Shown piece by piece: positions 36,084 through 43,882 of a stretch of DNA of 64,000 bases; position 1 is the stretch's first letter; each line of letters opens with the position of its first letter. Under the pieces are notes generated by a model, which saw nothing but the letters and a program-made list of their open reading frames with translations, was not told the origin of the DNA and did not search any database. Source of the stretch: Clostridium sp. AF27-2AA (GTDB lineage Bacteria > Bacillota > Clostridia > Lachnospirales > Lachnospiraceae); NCBI RefSeq assembly GCF_003478505.1, contig NZ_QUFI01000012.1:40588-104587 (forward strand), read 5' to 3'. The position numbers were made by a program, and so were the translations under genes.

Positions 36084-36846
36084 AAGCTTTCTTTCCTCCC
36101 CGAAGCAGTCCCTTCAGAATGTTTACAATCGTCCGAATGCACCATGGCACAAATTTTCCGTATGTAAGAATCGATAACGCAATTCCGATCAGCACACAGC
36201 CAAACGTGAATACTGCAAATCCGACAACGGTAATGCCGCCCCATAAGTCGGAGACCAGGATAGCTGCACCCATTACCGTCAGAATCACAGTGCCAAAGCA
36301 GGCCGCTATGGTCAGGAAGCCGATTCCAAGCACTGCTATGGCAATAAGAGCAAGCAGCGTGGAGATTGCGGCAATGGCTCCGCTTCCCATGCCGAGGATA
36401 ACCGGAAACAAAACTAAGACCAGAAGCAGCGGAAGAAGAATTCTCCGGCGTGTTCCTTCTTTTTTTCGTGACCGTCCATGTTCATACTCTGTCCGTTCCC
36501 GTCCCGCTGTCTGTGCATGACCGTCATCGTTTCTTTGTCTGTTTTCCTCCAACACATCCGGAAGATCTTTCCGTTTTACCACCTGGTACCCAGGCTCCCG
36601 GAAACGCTCATCCTCAAACCCATTCTCGGTAAAAATGCCGCCGTCTTCCAGATCCATTTTTAAATTGCTCCGGATGATGGAGGCGATCCGTTCCGGGCTT
36701 CCGAATTCCCGCAGTACTTCCTGCTCCCGCTCCGGTCCGGCCTCATCGAGATAATCACGGTAAAAGGCTATTCCGTCTTCCCGGTCTTCTTGCGAAAGAT
36801 CCTGCAGCAGATATTCCAGCTTTTCCATAAACTCCGCTCTACTCAT
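36067..36846 (-). CDS. DUF1700 (HAAS-type) membrane protein
   Basis: 259 residues. N-terminal helical domain with the family pattern MSRAEFMEKLEYLLQDLSQE...FYRDYLDEAGP...VLREFGSPERIASII (1-58), a charged basic linker (about 95-130), then four or five hydrophobic segments in the C-terminal half. Such proteins are encoded directly after PadR regulators and are thought to transmit an envelope signal to them. Its start overlaps the PadR stop by 8 bp. Confidence 0.88.
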   Translation of the reverse strand: MSRAEFMEKLEYLLQDLSQEDREDGIAFYRDYLDEAGPEREQEVLREFGSPERIASIIRSNLKMDLEDGGIFTENGFEDERFREPGYQVVKRKDLPDVLEENRQRNDDGHAQTAGRERTEYEHGRSRKKEGTRRRILLPLLLVLVLFPVILGMGSGAIAAISTLLALIAIAVLGIGFLTIAACFGTVILTVMGAAILVSDLWGGITVVGFAVFTFGCVLIGIALSILTYGKFVPWCIRTIVNILKGLLRGGKKAYEKLR

Positions 36847-37165
36847 GTCTTATGTCCTCCTCAAGTATTCTGGATATCTTCTGTGCGTAAGTATTCCATT
36901 CTCCGCGATAAAGATTCAGCTGAAGCCTTCCGCTCTCCGTGATCCGGTAGTACCGGCGGTTTCTTCCGTCGATCGCCAGATCATAGCTTTCGAGACATCC
37001 GTCCTTTAAGAGACGCCGCAGCACCGGATAAAGGGTAGACTCGGAAATGTCCAGCACCTCACGCACCTCCTGGGTGATGCGGTAGCCGTAGGTTCCATTC
37101 TGATCCCTGGAGACAACGGACAGCACAATGGCATCCAGAAGTGCCGCGCCCGTATTAAAAACCAT
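36839..37165 (-). CDS. PadR family transcriptional regulator
   Basis: 108 residues, the short PadR class. Winged helix: LLDAIVLSVVSRDQNGTYGYRITQEV, SESTLYPVLRRLLKDGCLES, and the wing RRYYRITESGRLQL. Probably represses its own operon (padR, DUF1700, small membrane protein, pspC), since a 21-bp palindrome lies just downstream of the operon promoter. Ribosome site GGCGGG/AAAGG before the ATG is moderate. Confidence 0.93.
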   Translation of the reverse strand: MVFNTGAALLDAIVLSVVSRDQNGTYGYRITQEVREVLDISESTLYPVLRRLLKDGCLESYDLAIDGRNRRYYRITESGRLQLNLYRGEWNTYAQKISRILEEDIRHE

Positions 37166-37208
37166 ATGATCCCGCCTTTCCTTATGCTGTAATATTGTTT
37201 AACTTCAT

Positions 37209-37229
37209 ATATTATACAATGTATAATAT
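37209..37229 (-). promoter_or_regulatory. Candidate PadR operator
   Basis: 21-bp palindrome, ATATTATACA, one central base, TGTATAATAT, perfect over 10-bp arms. It lies about 7 to 27 nt downstream of the predicted transcription start of padR, a blocking position. Confidence 0.65.
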
Positions 37230-37242
37230 TGCTGATGGATAT

Positions 37243-37271
37243 ACTATATGTCATATAATATAATTTGTCAA
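37243..37271 (-). promoter_or_regulatory. Promoter of the padR operon
   Basis: Minus strand perfect TTGACA (37271-37266), 17-bp spacer, TATAGT (37248-37243). Confidence 0.8.
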
Positions 37272-37280
37272 GTGGTTATT

Positions 37281-37329
37281 TTATAAAGAAAAGCAGGTAC
37301 GGTCTGGTTTTGCCCGGCCGTACCTGCTT
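37281..37329 (-). terminator. Terminator after the Nif11-like gene
   Basis: 12-bp perfect stem AAGCAGGTACGG (37291-37302) with CCGTACCTGCTT (37318-37329), 15-nt loop, followed on the minus strand by TTCTTTATAA. It ends the nitroreductase/Nif11-like transcript before the padR promoter. Confidence 0.85.
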
Positions 37330-37368
37330 CGTATGAACATATTATTTTTTAAGCAGCAACTTCCATCA

Positions 37369-37659
37369 TCATAATTCCCGTTCCAACTCTGCAAAAAACA
37401 TTTCGTAAAAATCATCTTCGCCCTTTAAGAGCGGCGAATTCTCCCCGCCGCCATTGGTGCTTCGCTTGATTTCCGCGTAAAAGCTTTCTCCGGCACAGGC
37501 CAGGTCCATCTCGTAAACCGGGTATCCCAGTTTACGGCAGAGATTGCAGAATGCAGAGAGCGGATTGGCTTCTGTTCTGGTCTGCAGGATCCGGCGTTTC
37601 AGTTCCGCATCTTTTCCGGCTTTCCGCTTCAGTTCATCGAGGGTTTCCGCAATGTTCAT
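37369..37659 (-). CDS. Small Nif11-like protein of unknown function
   Basis: 96 residues from MNIAETLDELKRKAG. The first half (ELKRRILQTRTEANPLSAFCNLCRKLGYPVYEMDL) resembles the helical Nif11 leader-type domain, in which a short helix pair ends in a GYxxxxxEL pattern. The second half is acidic and ends DDFYEMFFAELEREL. The ATG at 37659 has a GGAAGGA site upstream; a longer frame to 37719 overlaps the nitroreductase. It follows that nitroreductase by 46 bp. No modification enzyme or exporter is next to it, so calling it a peptide precursor would be unsupported. Confidence 0.6.
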   Translation of the reverse strand: MNIAETLDELKRKAGKDAELKRRILQTRTEANPLSAFCNLCRKLGYPVYEMDLACAGESFYAEIKRSTNGGGENSPLLKGEDDFYEMFFAELEREL

Positions 37660-37705
37660 AGGCCATATATCCTTCCTTTTTGTTCGTCCTTGTCTGGAGG
37701 AGATA

Positions 37706-38251
37706 TCAGCCCTCCACAAAGGTCAGAATGGCTTCCGGAGTTTTGCGCTTCGGCTTTTCCGGGTCAATGTCACGGTAGCCGACAGCGATCACAGCTACTA
37801 CCTGCTCTGTCTCCGGAATCTGAAGCATCTCATGGATCTTCTCTGCGTTACGGATTCCCATGATCAGGGTGTCCAGACCAAGCTCTTTTGCCTTTAAGAT
37901 CAGGTTCTCATTCTGCAGGCCCAGGTCGTAATAGCCCCAGCCGTTTCCGCATTCATTATCCGGCGCTCCGGTCTCTCGGTTATAGCCTGCCCGGTTTTTG
38001 ACAAATGTAGTCACAAGATAAGAAGCACCTTTGGAACTATCCCGGTTAAACTGCGGCAGGCAGCTTTCAGAAAATTCCTCACACTTTGCTTCCTCTAAAA
38101 TAGCGTAATAACGTGCAGTCTGGCTGTTTTTCCAGGAGGGTGCCTGAATCGCAGCCTGTACCATAGCGGTGATCTGCTCCTTCGCTGCACGTCTGCTGCT
38201 GTCATATTTACGGATGCTTCTGCGTTCTTCGATCAGTTTTTCAAATTCCAT
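37706..38251 (-). CDS. Nitroreductase family protein
   Basis: 181 residues. FMN-dependent oxidoreductase fold: IEERRSIRKYDS near the N-terminus (FMN phosphate contacts), AAIQAPSWKNSQTARYYAI, LGLQNENLILKAKELGLDT and VVAVIAVGYRD. Substrate unknown. ATG 38251 has AGGAGG at 8 nt; an earlier ATG (38257) is too close to it. Probably co-transcribed with the small gene that follows. Confidence 0.9.
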   Translation of the reverse strand: MEFEKLIEERRSIRKYDSSRRAAKEQITAMVQAAIQAPSWKNSQTARYYAILEEAKCEEFSESCLPQFNRDSSKGASYLVTTFVKNRAGYNRETGAPDNECGNGWGYYDLGLQNENLILKAKELGLDTLIMGIRNAEKIHEMLQIPETEQVVAVIAVGYRDIDPEKPKRKTPEAILTFVEG

Positions 38252-38326
38252 TGTCATATCCTCCTGCTCATTTTTTTACATCATAACACATTTAGAGCAA
38301 TTCTTGTAGAAAAAACGTTTTTTCGA

Positions 38327-38847
38327 TCAATGCAGAATCCGAAAATGTCCAATAAGCGGAAGTTCTTTTGCTTTCCCTGTCACGGCATTTGCCACTCCCA
38401 TGCAAAACAGCACCAGATTCAGCAGATAGCCTACTCCGGACAGTGAAAGCAGGAAGCGAAACTGCCACCAGTACCGGTCAAATACCAGATTCAGCATTGC
38501 AGATATAAACTGCCATCCCATCGACACAAGCAGTAACATAAGTCCCTGGTTTGCATGAAATCTGGCGTACTTTGAGTCCTTCGCGCACAGGATTGGCAGC
38601 AGCACCAGGAGCGAGAAATACGAAAGCACGGCCATGAGCTTGTTTTGTTCTACATCGCTCTCCTGAAATTCTCTGCTCAGATCCCGCATCTGACCTGCCT
38701 GATCCCAGGAAAACGTACCGGAACTGCCGCCTCCTGACTGCGAAATGGAAGTGCCCGAGCCTCCCCGCTCTCCGACCGGTGCGCGCACCTGGGGCAGAAC
38801 CTCGCCCTCTCATTCAGTTTCTTTCCGCATTTTGAGCAAAATACCAT
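38327..38847 (-). pseudogene. Zinc-ribbon plus DUF4870/Tic20-like membrane protein, single-base frameshift
   Basis: Starts MVFCSKCGKKLNERARFCPR after an AAGGAGAAGGAGT ribosome site. At 38781-38787 the frame breaks within GCGCGC: the next frame continues APVGERGGSG..., which would restore the expected CPRCGAPVGE zinc ribbon if one base were added. The rest has a linker (SGGGSSGTFSWDQAGQM) and three to four helices with YARFHANQGLMLLL, the DUF4870-type hallmark. So the gene is complete except for one missing base, either a true recent mutation or a sequencing/assembly error. Confidence 0.8.
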
Positions 38848-39053
38848 ACTCCTTCTCCTTTCTGTGGATTTCTCTATGGCAATCGTTATAGACTCTGCGC
38901 CCGCGGAAATGCCTGTTACTTTATAGCGTTTCCGCACATTGCGCAAAAGTCTTTATGCCCGTATAACAGATAAAACTGGGAAAATACATAGAACGTATGT
39001 AAGAGAATGAAAAGACACTGTCTGAAAAACAGACTGTACATAGATTGAAACCG

Positions 39054-39082
39054 ATTATAGCATGAGAACCTGTTTATCACAA
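39054..39082 (-). promoter_or_regulatory. Promoter of the zinc-ribbon gene
   Basis: Minus strand TTGTGA (39082-39077), 17-bp spacer, extended -10 TGCTATAAT (TATAAT at 39059-39054). The leader to the ATG at 38847 would be about 200 nt, with no recognised riboswitch. Confidence 0.65.
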
Positions 39083-39137
39083 TCAAAACAAGAAAGCTCT
39101 CACCGCAAAAAACTACAAAATCAGCCTTCCGGATCCC

Positions 39138-39188
39138 GGCACAGCAGAAATATTCCATAAAAGACACACGTAACATTTCTGCTGTGCC
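39138..39188. repeat. Long inverted repeat between the zinc-ribbon and nitroreductase genes
   Basis: Perfect 14-bp arms GGCACAGCAGAAAT (39138-39151) and ATTTCTGCTGTGCC (39175-39188) around a 23-nt loop. It lies 14 bp after the stop of the minus-strand nitroreductase gene. There is no T-tract, so termination would be atypical. The surrounding 354-bp gap (38848-39201) otherwise holds the promoter listed above and no convincing gene. Confidence 0.7.
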
Positions 39189-39201
39189 AATGTTATTATA
39201 T

Positions 39202-39792
39202 TTATTTTTTCTCCGCCGTAAATACAATATCCTTCAGCTTACGTTTCGGCACATAATGAACATCCTGTTCATCGCGGTAGTAATTCGTGCTTTCTTCAGG
39301 CTCCACATCTTCCAGGACAATTTTTTCTTGCGGTTCGCCAATTGCCACCACCAGCATCGGCACGTAAGATTTATCCAGGTTCAGGATTTCCCTGATATTC
39401 TGCGCATGAAAGCTTCCGATCATGCAGCCGCCAAGCCCCTTCTCCGCGGCTGCCAAAAGCATAGTCTGTGCCACAATTCCGACATCCTTTTGGAACCGTG
39501 TCATAGAATCATTAATCTTTGTATCCTGCAAAATCACAATAAAAGCAGGTGGTTCCATGCCGAGATGCGGCAGCTTCATATGTGTAATTGCGCCGGCCCA
39601 ACGGGTCTGTTCCTGAATCCTTGCCACTTCATCCGGTTCCCATGCGAGATAATAACAAAGAGGCTGAATATTGGCCGAAGAAGGACAGAGTCTTGCAATG
39701 TCCACCAGTTCCATAAGTTCCTCTTTTGTTACTTTACGGTTTTTGTTGTATCCACGATAACTACGATTTTTAAGCACTAAATCTGTTAACAT
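39202..39792 (-). CDS. Nitroreductase family protein
   Basis: 196 residues. NRSYRGYNKNRKV near the N-terminus, ARLCPSSANIQPLCYYLA, DVGIVAQTMLLAAAEKGLGGCMIGSF and MLVVAIGEPQEKIVLE are the FMN-binding landmarks of the family. It differs clearly from the nitroreductase at 37.7 kb, so the two are not a recent duplication. ATG 39792 is chosen for the AAAGGAG site 7 nt upstream; an earlier ATG (39810) lacks one. Apparently monocistronic. Confidence 0.9.
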   Translation of the reverse strand: MLTDLVLKNRSYRGYNKNRKVTKEELMELVDIARLCPSSANIQPLCYYLAWEPDEVARIQEQTRWAGAITHMKLPHLGMEPPAFIVILQDTKINDSMTRFQKDVGIVAQTMLLAAAEKGLGGCMIGSFHAQNIREILNLDKSYVPMLVVAIGEPQEKIVLEDVEPEESTNYYRDEQDVHYVPKRKLKDIVFTAEKK

Positions 39793-39896
39793 GATATAGC
39801 TCCTTTCCAATTCCGTCTTCTGTCACATCCATTTGCAATGATTCGGAAGCACCATTTTCTCCATAGTACCACGATTGTTTTCACATTTCCAACATT

Positions 39897-39941
39897 TGAA
39901 AAAACACCATGATACGGAACCTTACATTCCATATCATGGTG
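39897..39941 (-). terminator. Terminator after rpsA
   Basis: Minus strand stem CACCATGATA and GGAA arms (39905-39919 with 39927-39941; one mismatch), 7-nt loop, followed by six T. Ends the long operon that begins with the M28-like lipoprotein. Confidence 0.9.
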
Positions 39942-39966
39942 CTTTTTAATTTTATTTTAATTCAGA

Positions 39967-41049
39967 TTACTCAGCGTCTGCCTCGTTCTGCTCAGCCGGA
40001 GCCTGCAGAGCTTTCATGCTTAAGCTGATCTTTCTGTCTTCGCCGTTGAAGTCAACAACCTTAGCCTCGATCTCCTGACCGATAGTCAGAGCGTCTGCCG
40101 GTTTGTCAACGTGATCTCTGGAGATCTGGGATACGTGAAGCAGAGCGTCTACGCCCGGCTCTAACTCAACGAATGCGCCGAAGTCAGTCATACGAGCAAC
40201 ACGACCGGTTACTACGTTGCCTACAGCGTACTTCTCAGCTGCGTCAGCCCACGGATTCTGCTCCGGGAACTTTAAGCTCAGAGCGATCTTCTCGCCATTG
40301 ATATCTTTGATGAGAGCCTTTACATGATCGCCGGTTTTGAATACCTTCTTCGGATTCTCAACACGGCCCCAGGACATCTCAGAAATATGAAGCAGGCCGT
40401 CAGCGCCGCCCAGGTCTACGAATGCACCGAAATCGGTAACGTTCTTAACAGTACCCTCTACGGTATCGCCAGCGTGGATACGCTCGAAGAGCTCTTTCTG
40501 CATCTCAGCCTTCTTAGCAACCATAAGCTGCTTTCTGTCGCCGATGACTCTTCTTCTCTTCGGGTTGAACTCAGTGATAACGAAGTCGATATCCTGACCT
40601 GCGTACTTGGTTAAATCTTTCTCGTAAGTGTCAGATACCAGGCTTGCCGGGATGAAGACTCTAGCCTCATCAACAACAACGCTTAAGCCGCCGTCCAGTA
40701 CCTGTGCAACTTTTGCGGTAAGAACCTCATGGTTCTCGAAAGCCTCTTCCAGTCTCTTGTTGCCCTTGTCTGCAGCCAGTCTCTTGTAAGACAGCGCAAC
40801 CTGGCCTTCGCCGTCATTTACTTTTACTACTTTTGCTTCCATCTCATCGCCAACCTGAACCTGGGTTCTGAGATCTACGTTTGCTTCGTTGGTGTACTCA
40901 CTTCTCGGGATGATACCATCGGACTTGTATCCAATGTTCAGGACGATCTCGTCCTCTTTCACATCGATGACTTTACCAGTGACGATCTCTCCCGTACGTA
41001 TTGTTTTTAATGATTCCTCCAACATTTGTTCAAAACTTAATTCTGACAT
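39967..41049 (-). CDS. rpsA: 30S ribosomal protein S1 homologue
   Basis: 360 residues with four S1 RNA-binding repeats: about 22-90 (GEIVTGKVIDVKEDEIVLNIGYKSDGIIP), 108-175, 193-260 (VEGTVKNVTDFGAFVDLGGADGLLHISEMSW) and 278-348 (VTGRVARMTDFGAFVELEPGVDALLHVSQIS). Repeats three and four are the most canonical. The start MSELSFEQML has GAGGAGG upstream and overlaps the ispH end by 20 bp. In many Clostridia IspH and S1 are fused into one chain; here they are separate but overlapping. Confidence 0.93.
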   Translation of the reverse strand: MSELSFEQMLEESLKTIRTGEIVTGKVIDVKEDEIVLNIGYKSDGIIPRSEYTNEANVDLRTQVQVGDEMEAKVVKVNDGEGQVALSYKRLAADKGNKRLEEAFENHEVLTAKVAQVLDGGLSVVVDEARVFIPASLVSDTYEKDLTKYAGQDIDFVITEFNPKRRRVIGDRKQLMVAKKAEMQKELFERIHAGDTVEGTVKNVTDFGAFVDLGGADGLLHISEMSWGRVENPKKVFKTGDHVKALIKDINGEKIALSLKFPEQNPWADAAEKYAVGNVVTGRVARMTDFGAFVELEPGVDALLHVSQISRDHVDKPADALTIGQEIEAKVVDFNGEDRKISLSMKALQAPAEQNEADAE

Positions 41050-41881
41050 TAGTATGAACCTCCTCAATAATTTGATTCGGGGTGGATGCCCCCGCTGTAA
41101 TACCTACGCTGCGCACAGAATTCACACATTCAGGGTTGAAATCGCCGAGTGACTGGATAAAGTAAGTATTCTTACATTCCTTTTGGCATATCTCGTAGAG
41201 TTTCTGTGTGTTGGAGCTATGCTTGCCGCCTATAACAATCATAGCATCCACTTCAGAAGCAATACGTCTAGCTTCCACTTGTCTTTCCTGTGTTGCATTG
41301 CAAATCGTATTTAAAACAAGTATATCATAACCCTTTTTCTCGAATTTTTCAACTAGATCTTGAAATTTCTTGTAATTAAATGTCGTTTGGGACACAATAC
41401 AAAGTTTTTCCTCTTTGGAGAGCAGAAGATCGTCGATCTGCTCCGGTTTTTCCACCACCAGAGTGGTATCATTTCCCCATCCGCGGATGCCCTGCACCTC
41501 CGGGTGTTCCGGACTTCCGATGATGATGACGCGGCGCCCCTCTGCGGTCTGTTTTTCCACAATACGGTGAATCTTTTTTACAAACGGGCAGGTGGCATCG
41601 ACTACGGTGATATGGTGTGCCTCCAGCAGGTCATAGATATGCTTTCCGACGCCATGGGAGCGGATCACCACAATTCCATCGGTAAGGGCAGATAATTCTT
41701 CCTCCGTATTCAGGACACACACGCCTTTTTTCTCAAGGTCTTTTACCACAAATTCATTGTGGATGATGGGACCGTAGGTGTAGACCGGCTTTTCTGCCTT
41801 CGCGATCTGCTCGTAGACCTGCTCCACCGCGCGCTTTACGCCGAAACAGAAACCGGCTGTCTTCGCAACGATGACCTCCAT
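41030..41881 (-). CDS. ispH: 4-hydroxy-3-methylbut-2-enyl diphosphate reductase
   Basis: 283 residues. Iron-sulfur enzyme of the last step of the MEP isoprenoid pathway. The three cluster cysteines are Cys12 (AGFCFGVKRAVE), Cys98 (VDATCPFVKKIH) and Cys194 (LNTICNATQERQ); substrate-binding EHPEVQG and SHGVGK are also present. The start shares one base with the cmk stop (TAATG), so coupling is tight. The cmk-ispH-rpsA order is common in Clostridia. Confidence 0.96.
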   Translation of the reverse strand: MEVIVAKTAGFCFGVKRAVEQVYEQIAKAEKPVYTYGPIIHNEFVVKDLEKKGVCVLNTEEELSALTDGIVVIRSHGVGKHIYDLLEAHHITVVDATCPFVKKIHRIVEKQTAEGRRVIIIGSPEHPEVQGIRGWGNDTTLVVEKPEQIDDLLLSKEEKLCIVSQTTFNYKKFQDLVEKFEKKGYDILVLNTICNATQERQVEARRIASEVDAMIVIGGKHSSNTQKLYEICQKECKNTYFIQSLGDFNPECVNSVRSVGITAGASTPNQIIEEVHTNVRIKF

Positions 41882-42570
41882 TACACTTTCTCCTTCAGGC
41901 CATGCGCCTTTGCGGTATCAATGATAGCCTGTACCACCTGATCAATGGTCATCTCAGAACTGTCTAAAAGCACGGCATCTTCTGCCTGTTTTAACGGTGC
42001 GATCTCTCTGGTCATGTCGCGGTGGTCTCTCTCGATAATATCTTGCTCAATTTCTTCCAGATTACACATGGTGCCTTTTTCGGTTAATTCTTTATAGCGG
42101 CGCACGGCACGGACCCGGCTGCTGGCAGTTAAGTAAATCTTGGCTTGTGCATCCGGCAGAATGCAGGTACCGATATCACGGCCATCCATGATAACGTTCT
42201 GGCTGGCTGCCAGACTTCTCTGCAGCTCCAGCAGATGCGCGCGCACAGACGGGTAAACACTGGTGGCAGACGCGGTATTTCCGACTTTCTCGGTACGGAT
42301 CAGGCCGGATACATCCTCGCCGTTTAAAATAACCTGCTGTGCCCCATCCTGATAGCGGATTGTGATGTCCGCGTTTTTTACAGCTTCGCTCACTGCAGTC
42401 TCGTCTGCGGTATCCACGCCGCCGCGCAGCAGGTAAAGCGCAATGGCGCGGTACATGGCACCAGTATCCACATAGATAAAATTCAGCTTCTTTGCCACCA
42501 TCTTCGCGATGGTGCTCTTGCCGGCACCTGCCGGGCCGTCGATTGCGATATTAAATGCAAGCTTTTTCAT
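41881..42570 (-). CDS. cmk: Cytidylate kinase
   Basis: 229 residues. Phosphorylates CMP and dCMP with ATP. P-loop DGPAGAGKST at 11-20, YVDTGAMYRA, MDGRDIGTCILPDA and the lid region RYKELTEKG. The ATG at 42570 is chosen: the longer frame to 42690 overlaps the flavoprotein gene and adds 40 unrelated residues, whereas AAGGAGAGG precedes this ATG. Confidence 0.96.
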   Translation of the reverse strand: MKKLAFNIAIDGPAGAGKSTIAKMVAKKLNFIYVDTGAMYRAIALYLLRGGVDTADETAVSEAVKNADITIRYQDGAQQVILNGEDVSGLIRTEKVGNTASATSVYPSVRAHLLELQRSLAASQNVIMDGRDIGTCILPDAQAKIYLTASSRVRAVRRYKELTEKGTMCNLEEIEQDIIERDHRDMTREIAPLKQAEDAVLLDSSEMTIDQVVQAIIDTAKAHGLKEKV

Positions 42571-42643
42571 ATCGTATTCCTCTCCTTGTTTCAGTATTCG
42601 CTTCAGACAGCCAGACATCCTGACTGTCCACACGTTCTCAATC

Positions 42644-43879
42644 TTACTGCGGAATGGAAATTCCTGCCAGATAACCGGTGGACCAGGCAATCTGAAGGTT
42701 GAATCCGCCAGTTACCGCATCCAGATCCAGCACCTCTCCCGCAAAATACAGGCCGGCTGTTTTTTTCGACTCCATAGTAGACGGGTTTACCTCCCGCACA
42801 GACACGCCGCCCTGGGTAATGATGGCCTCCTTATAATCCCGCAGTCCCACAAGCGTAATACAAAAATCTTTTACGGCCTGTACCAGCTGATGGCGTTCCT
42901 CTCTTGTGATCTCGTTCACTTTCTTCTCCGGCGAAATGCCGCTGCGCTCAATGATGACCGAAACCAGCTTTGCCGGCAGCAGGTGGTTTAAGGAATTCTT
43001 GTACTGTTTGTTCTTTGCCTCCTCAAAATCACGGAGAATGCGGGCGTCTAGCTGCTCCACAGAAAGTGCCGGTTTTAAGTCGATGGAAAGGGTAAGCGGC
43101 CCTTTCTTCAAGACCGATGCAACATAGCTGCTGGCCGAAAGAAGCACCGGGCCGCTGACTCCAAAGTGGGTGAACAGCATCTCTCCGAATTCCTCGTATA
43201 ACACCTTTTTCCCGTTTCGGATCTGCACGCTGATGTTGCGCAGGGACAATCCCTGCAGCTCCTTACAGACATCTTCCTTTGCCACAAACGGCACCAGGGC
43301 CGGGGACAGGTCTGTGATGGTATGTCCAAGCTCCTTCGCAAAGCGGTAGCCGTCTCCAGTGGAACCGGTAGATGGATAGGAAAGGCCTCCGGTGGTAACA
43401 ATGACAGCATCCGCAAAAACCACCTTCTGACCGCGTTTTAAGCGCACGCCGGTGACGTGTCCGTCCTCTGCCAGGACATCGGCCACTTCTTCATGAAGTT
43501 CCATCTCCACGCCAAGTTTCCGAAGTGCTGCCGTCAGCGCATGAATGACATCCGAAGATTTGTCAGAAACCGGAAATACGCGGTTACCACGCTCTGTCTT
43601 TAGCGGACATCCATGCTTTTCAATCAAATCCATAATATCTGTATTGGTAAAGGCATAAAAGCTGCTGTACAAAAACTTGGCATTGTGCACCACATTCTGA
43701 AAGAGTTCTTCCGTGTCACAGGCATTGGTCACATTGCAGCGTCCCTTTCCCGTGATATAGATTTTTTTCCCAAGCTTTTCATTTTTCTCATAGATGCAGA
43801 CCTTATGGCCTGCTCCGGCTGCGGCAATTGCCGCCATCATGCCTGCGGCACCGCCGCCGATGATGATTACCTGACTCAT
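42644..43879 (-). CDS. HI0933-family NAD(P)/FAD-dependent flavoprotein
   Basis: 411 residues. FAD-binding Rossmann motif VIIIGGGAAGMMAAIAAAGAG at the N-terminus, ITGKGRCNVTN (family hallmark), TTGGLSYPSTGSTGDGYRFA, and a C-terminal GLYFAGEVLDLDAVTGGFNLQIAWSTG. Related proteins include BaiN-type bile acid reductases and aminoacetone oxidases, but the position just upstream of cmk-ispH is general in Clostridia and does not point to bile acids. Starts 3 bp after the M28-like gene ends. Confidence 0.9.
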   Translation of the reverse strand: MSQVIIIGGGAAGMMAAIAAAGAGHKVCIYEKNEKLGKKIYITGKGRCNVTNACDTEELFQNVVHNAKFLYSSFYAFTNTDIMDLIEKHGCPLKTERGNRVFPVSDKSSDVIHALTAALRKLGVEMELHEEVADVLAEDGHVTGVRLKRGQKVVFADAVIVTTGGLSYPSTGSTGDGYRFAKELGHTITDLSPALVPFVAKEDVCKELQGLSLRNISVQIRNGKKVLYEEFGEMLFTHFGVSGPVLLSASSYVASVLKKGPLTLSIDLKPALSVEQLDARILRDFEEAKNKQYKNSLNHLLPAKLVSVIIERSGISPEKKVNEITREERHQLVQAVKDFCITLVGLRDYKEAIITQGGVSVREVNPSTMESKKTAGLYFAGEVLDLDAVTGGFNLQIAWSTGYLAGISIPQ

Positions 43880-43882
43880 ACT

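Noticed and set aside
38290..38320. AAAAAACGTTTTTT palindrome downstream of the first nitroreductase promoter region
   Set aside because: A self-complementary A/T run with no loop; it is unlikely to form a terminator and has no other support.
38916..39227. 103-codon minus-strand frame in the gap before the zinc-ribbon gene
   Set aside because: It runs through the inverted repeat and the zinc-ribbon promoter, starts without a ribosome site and has no family-like pattern.
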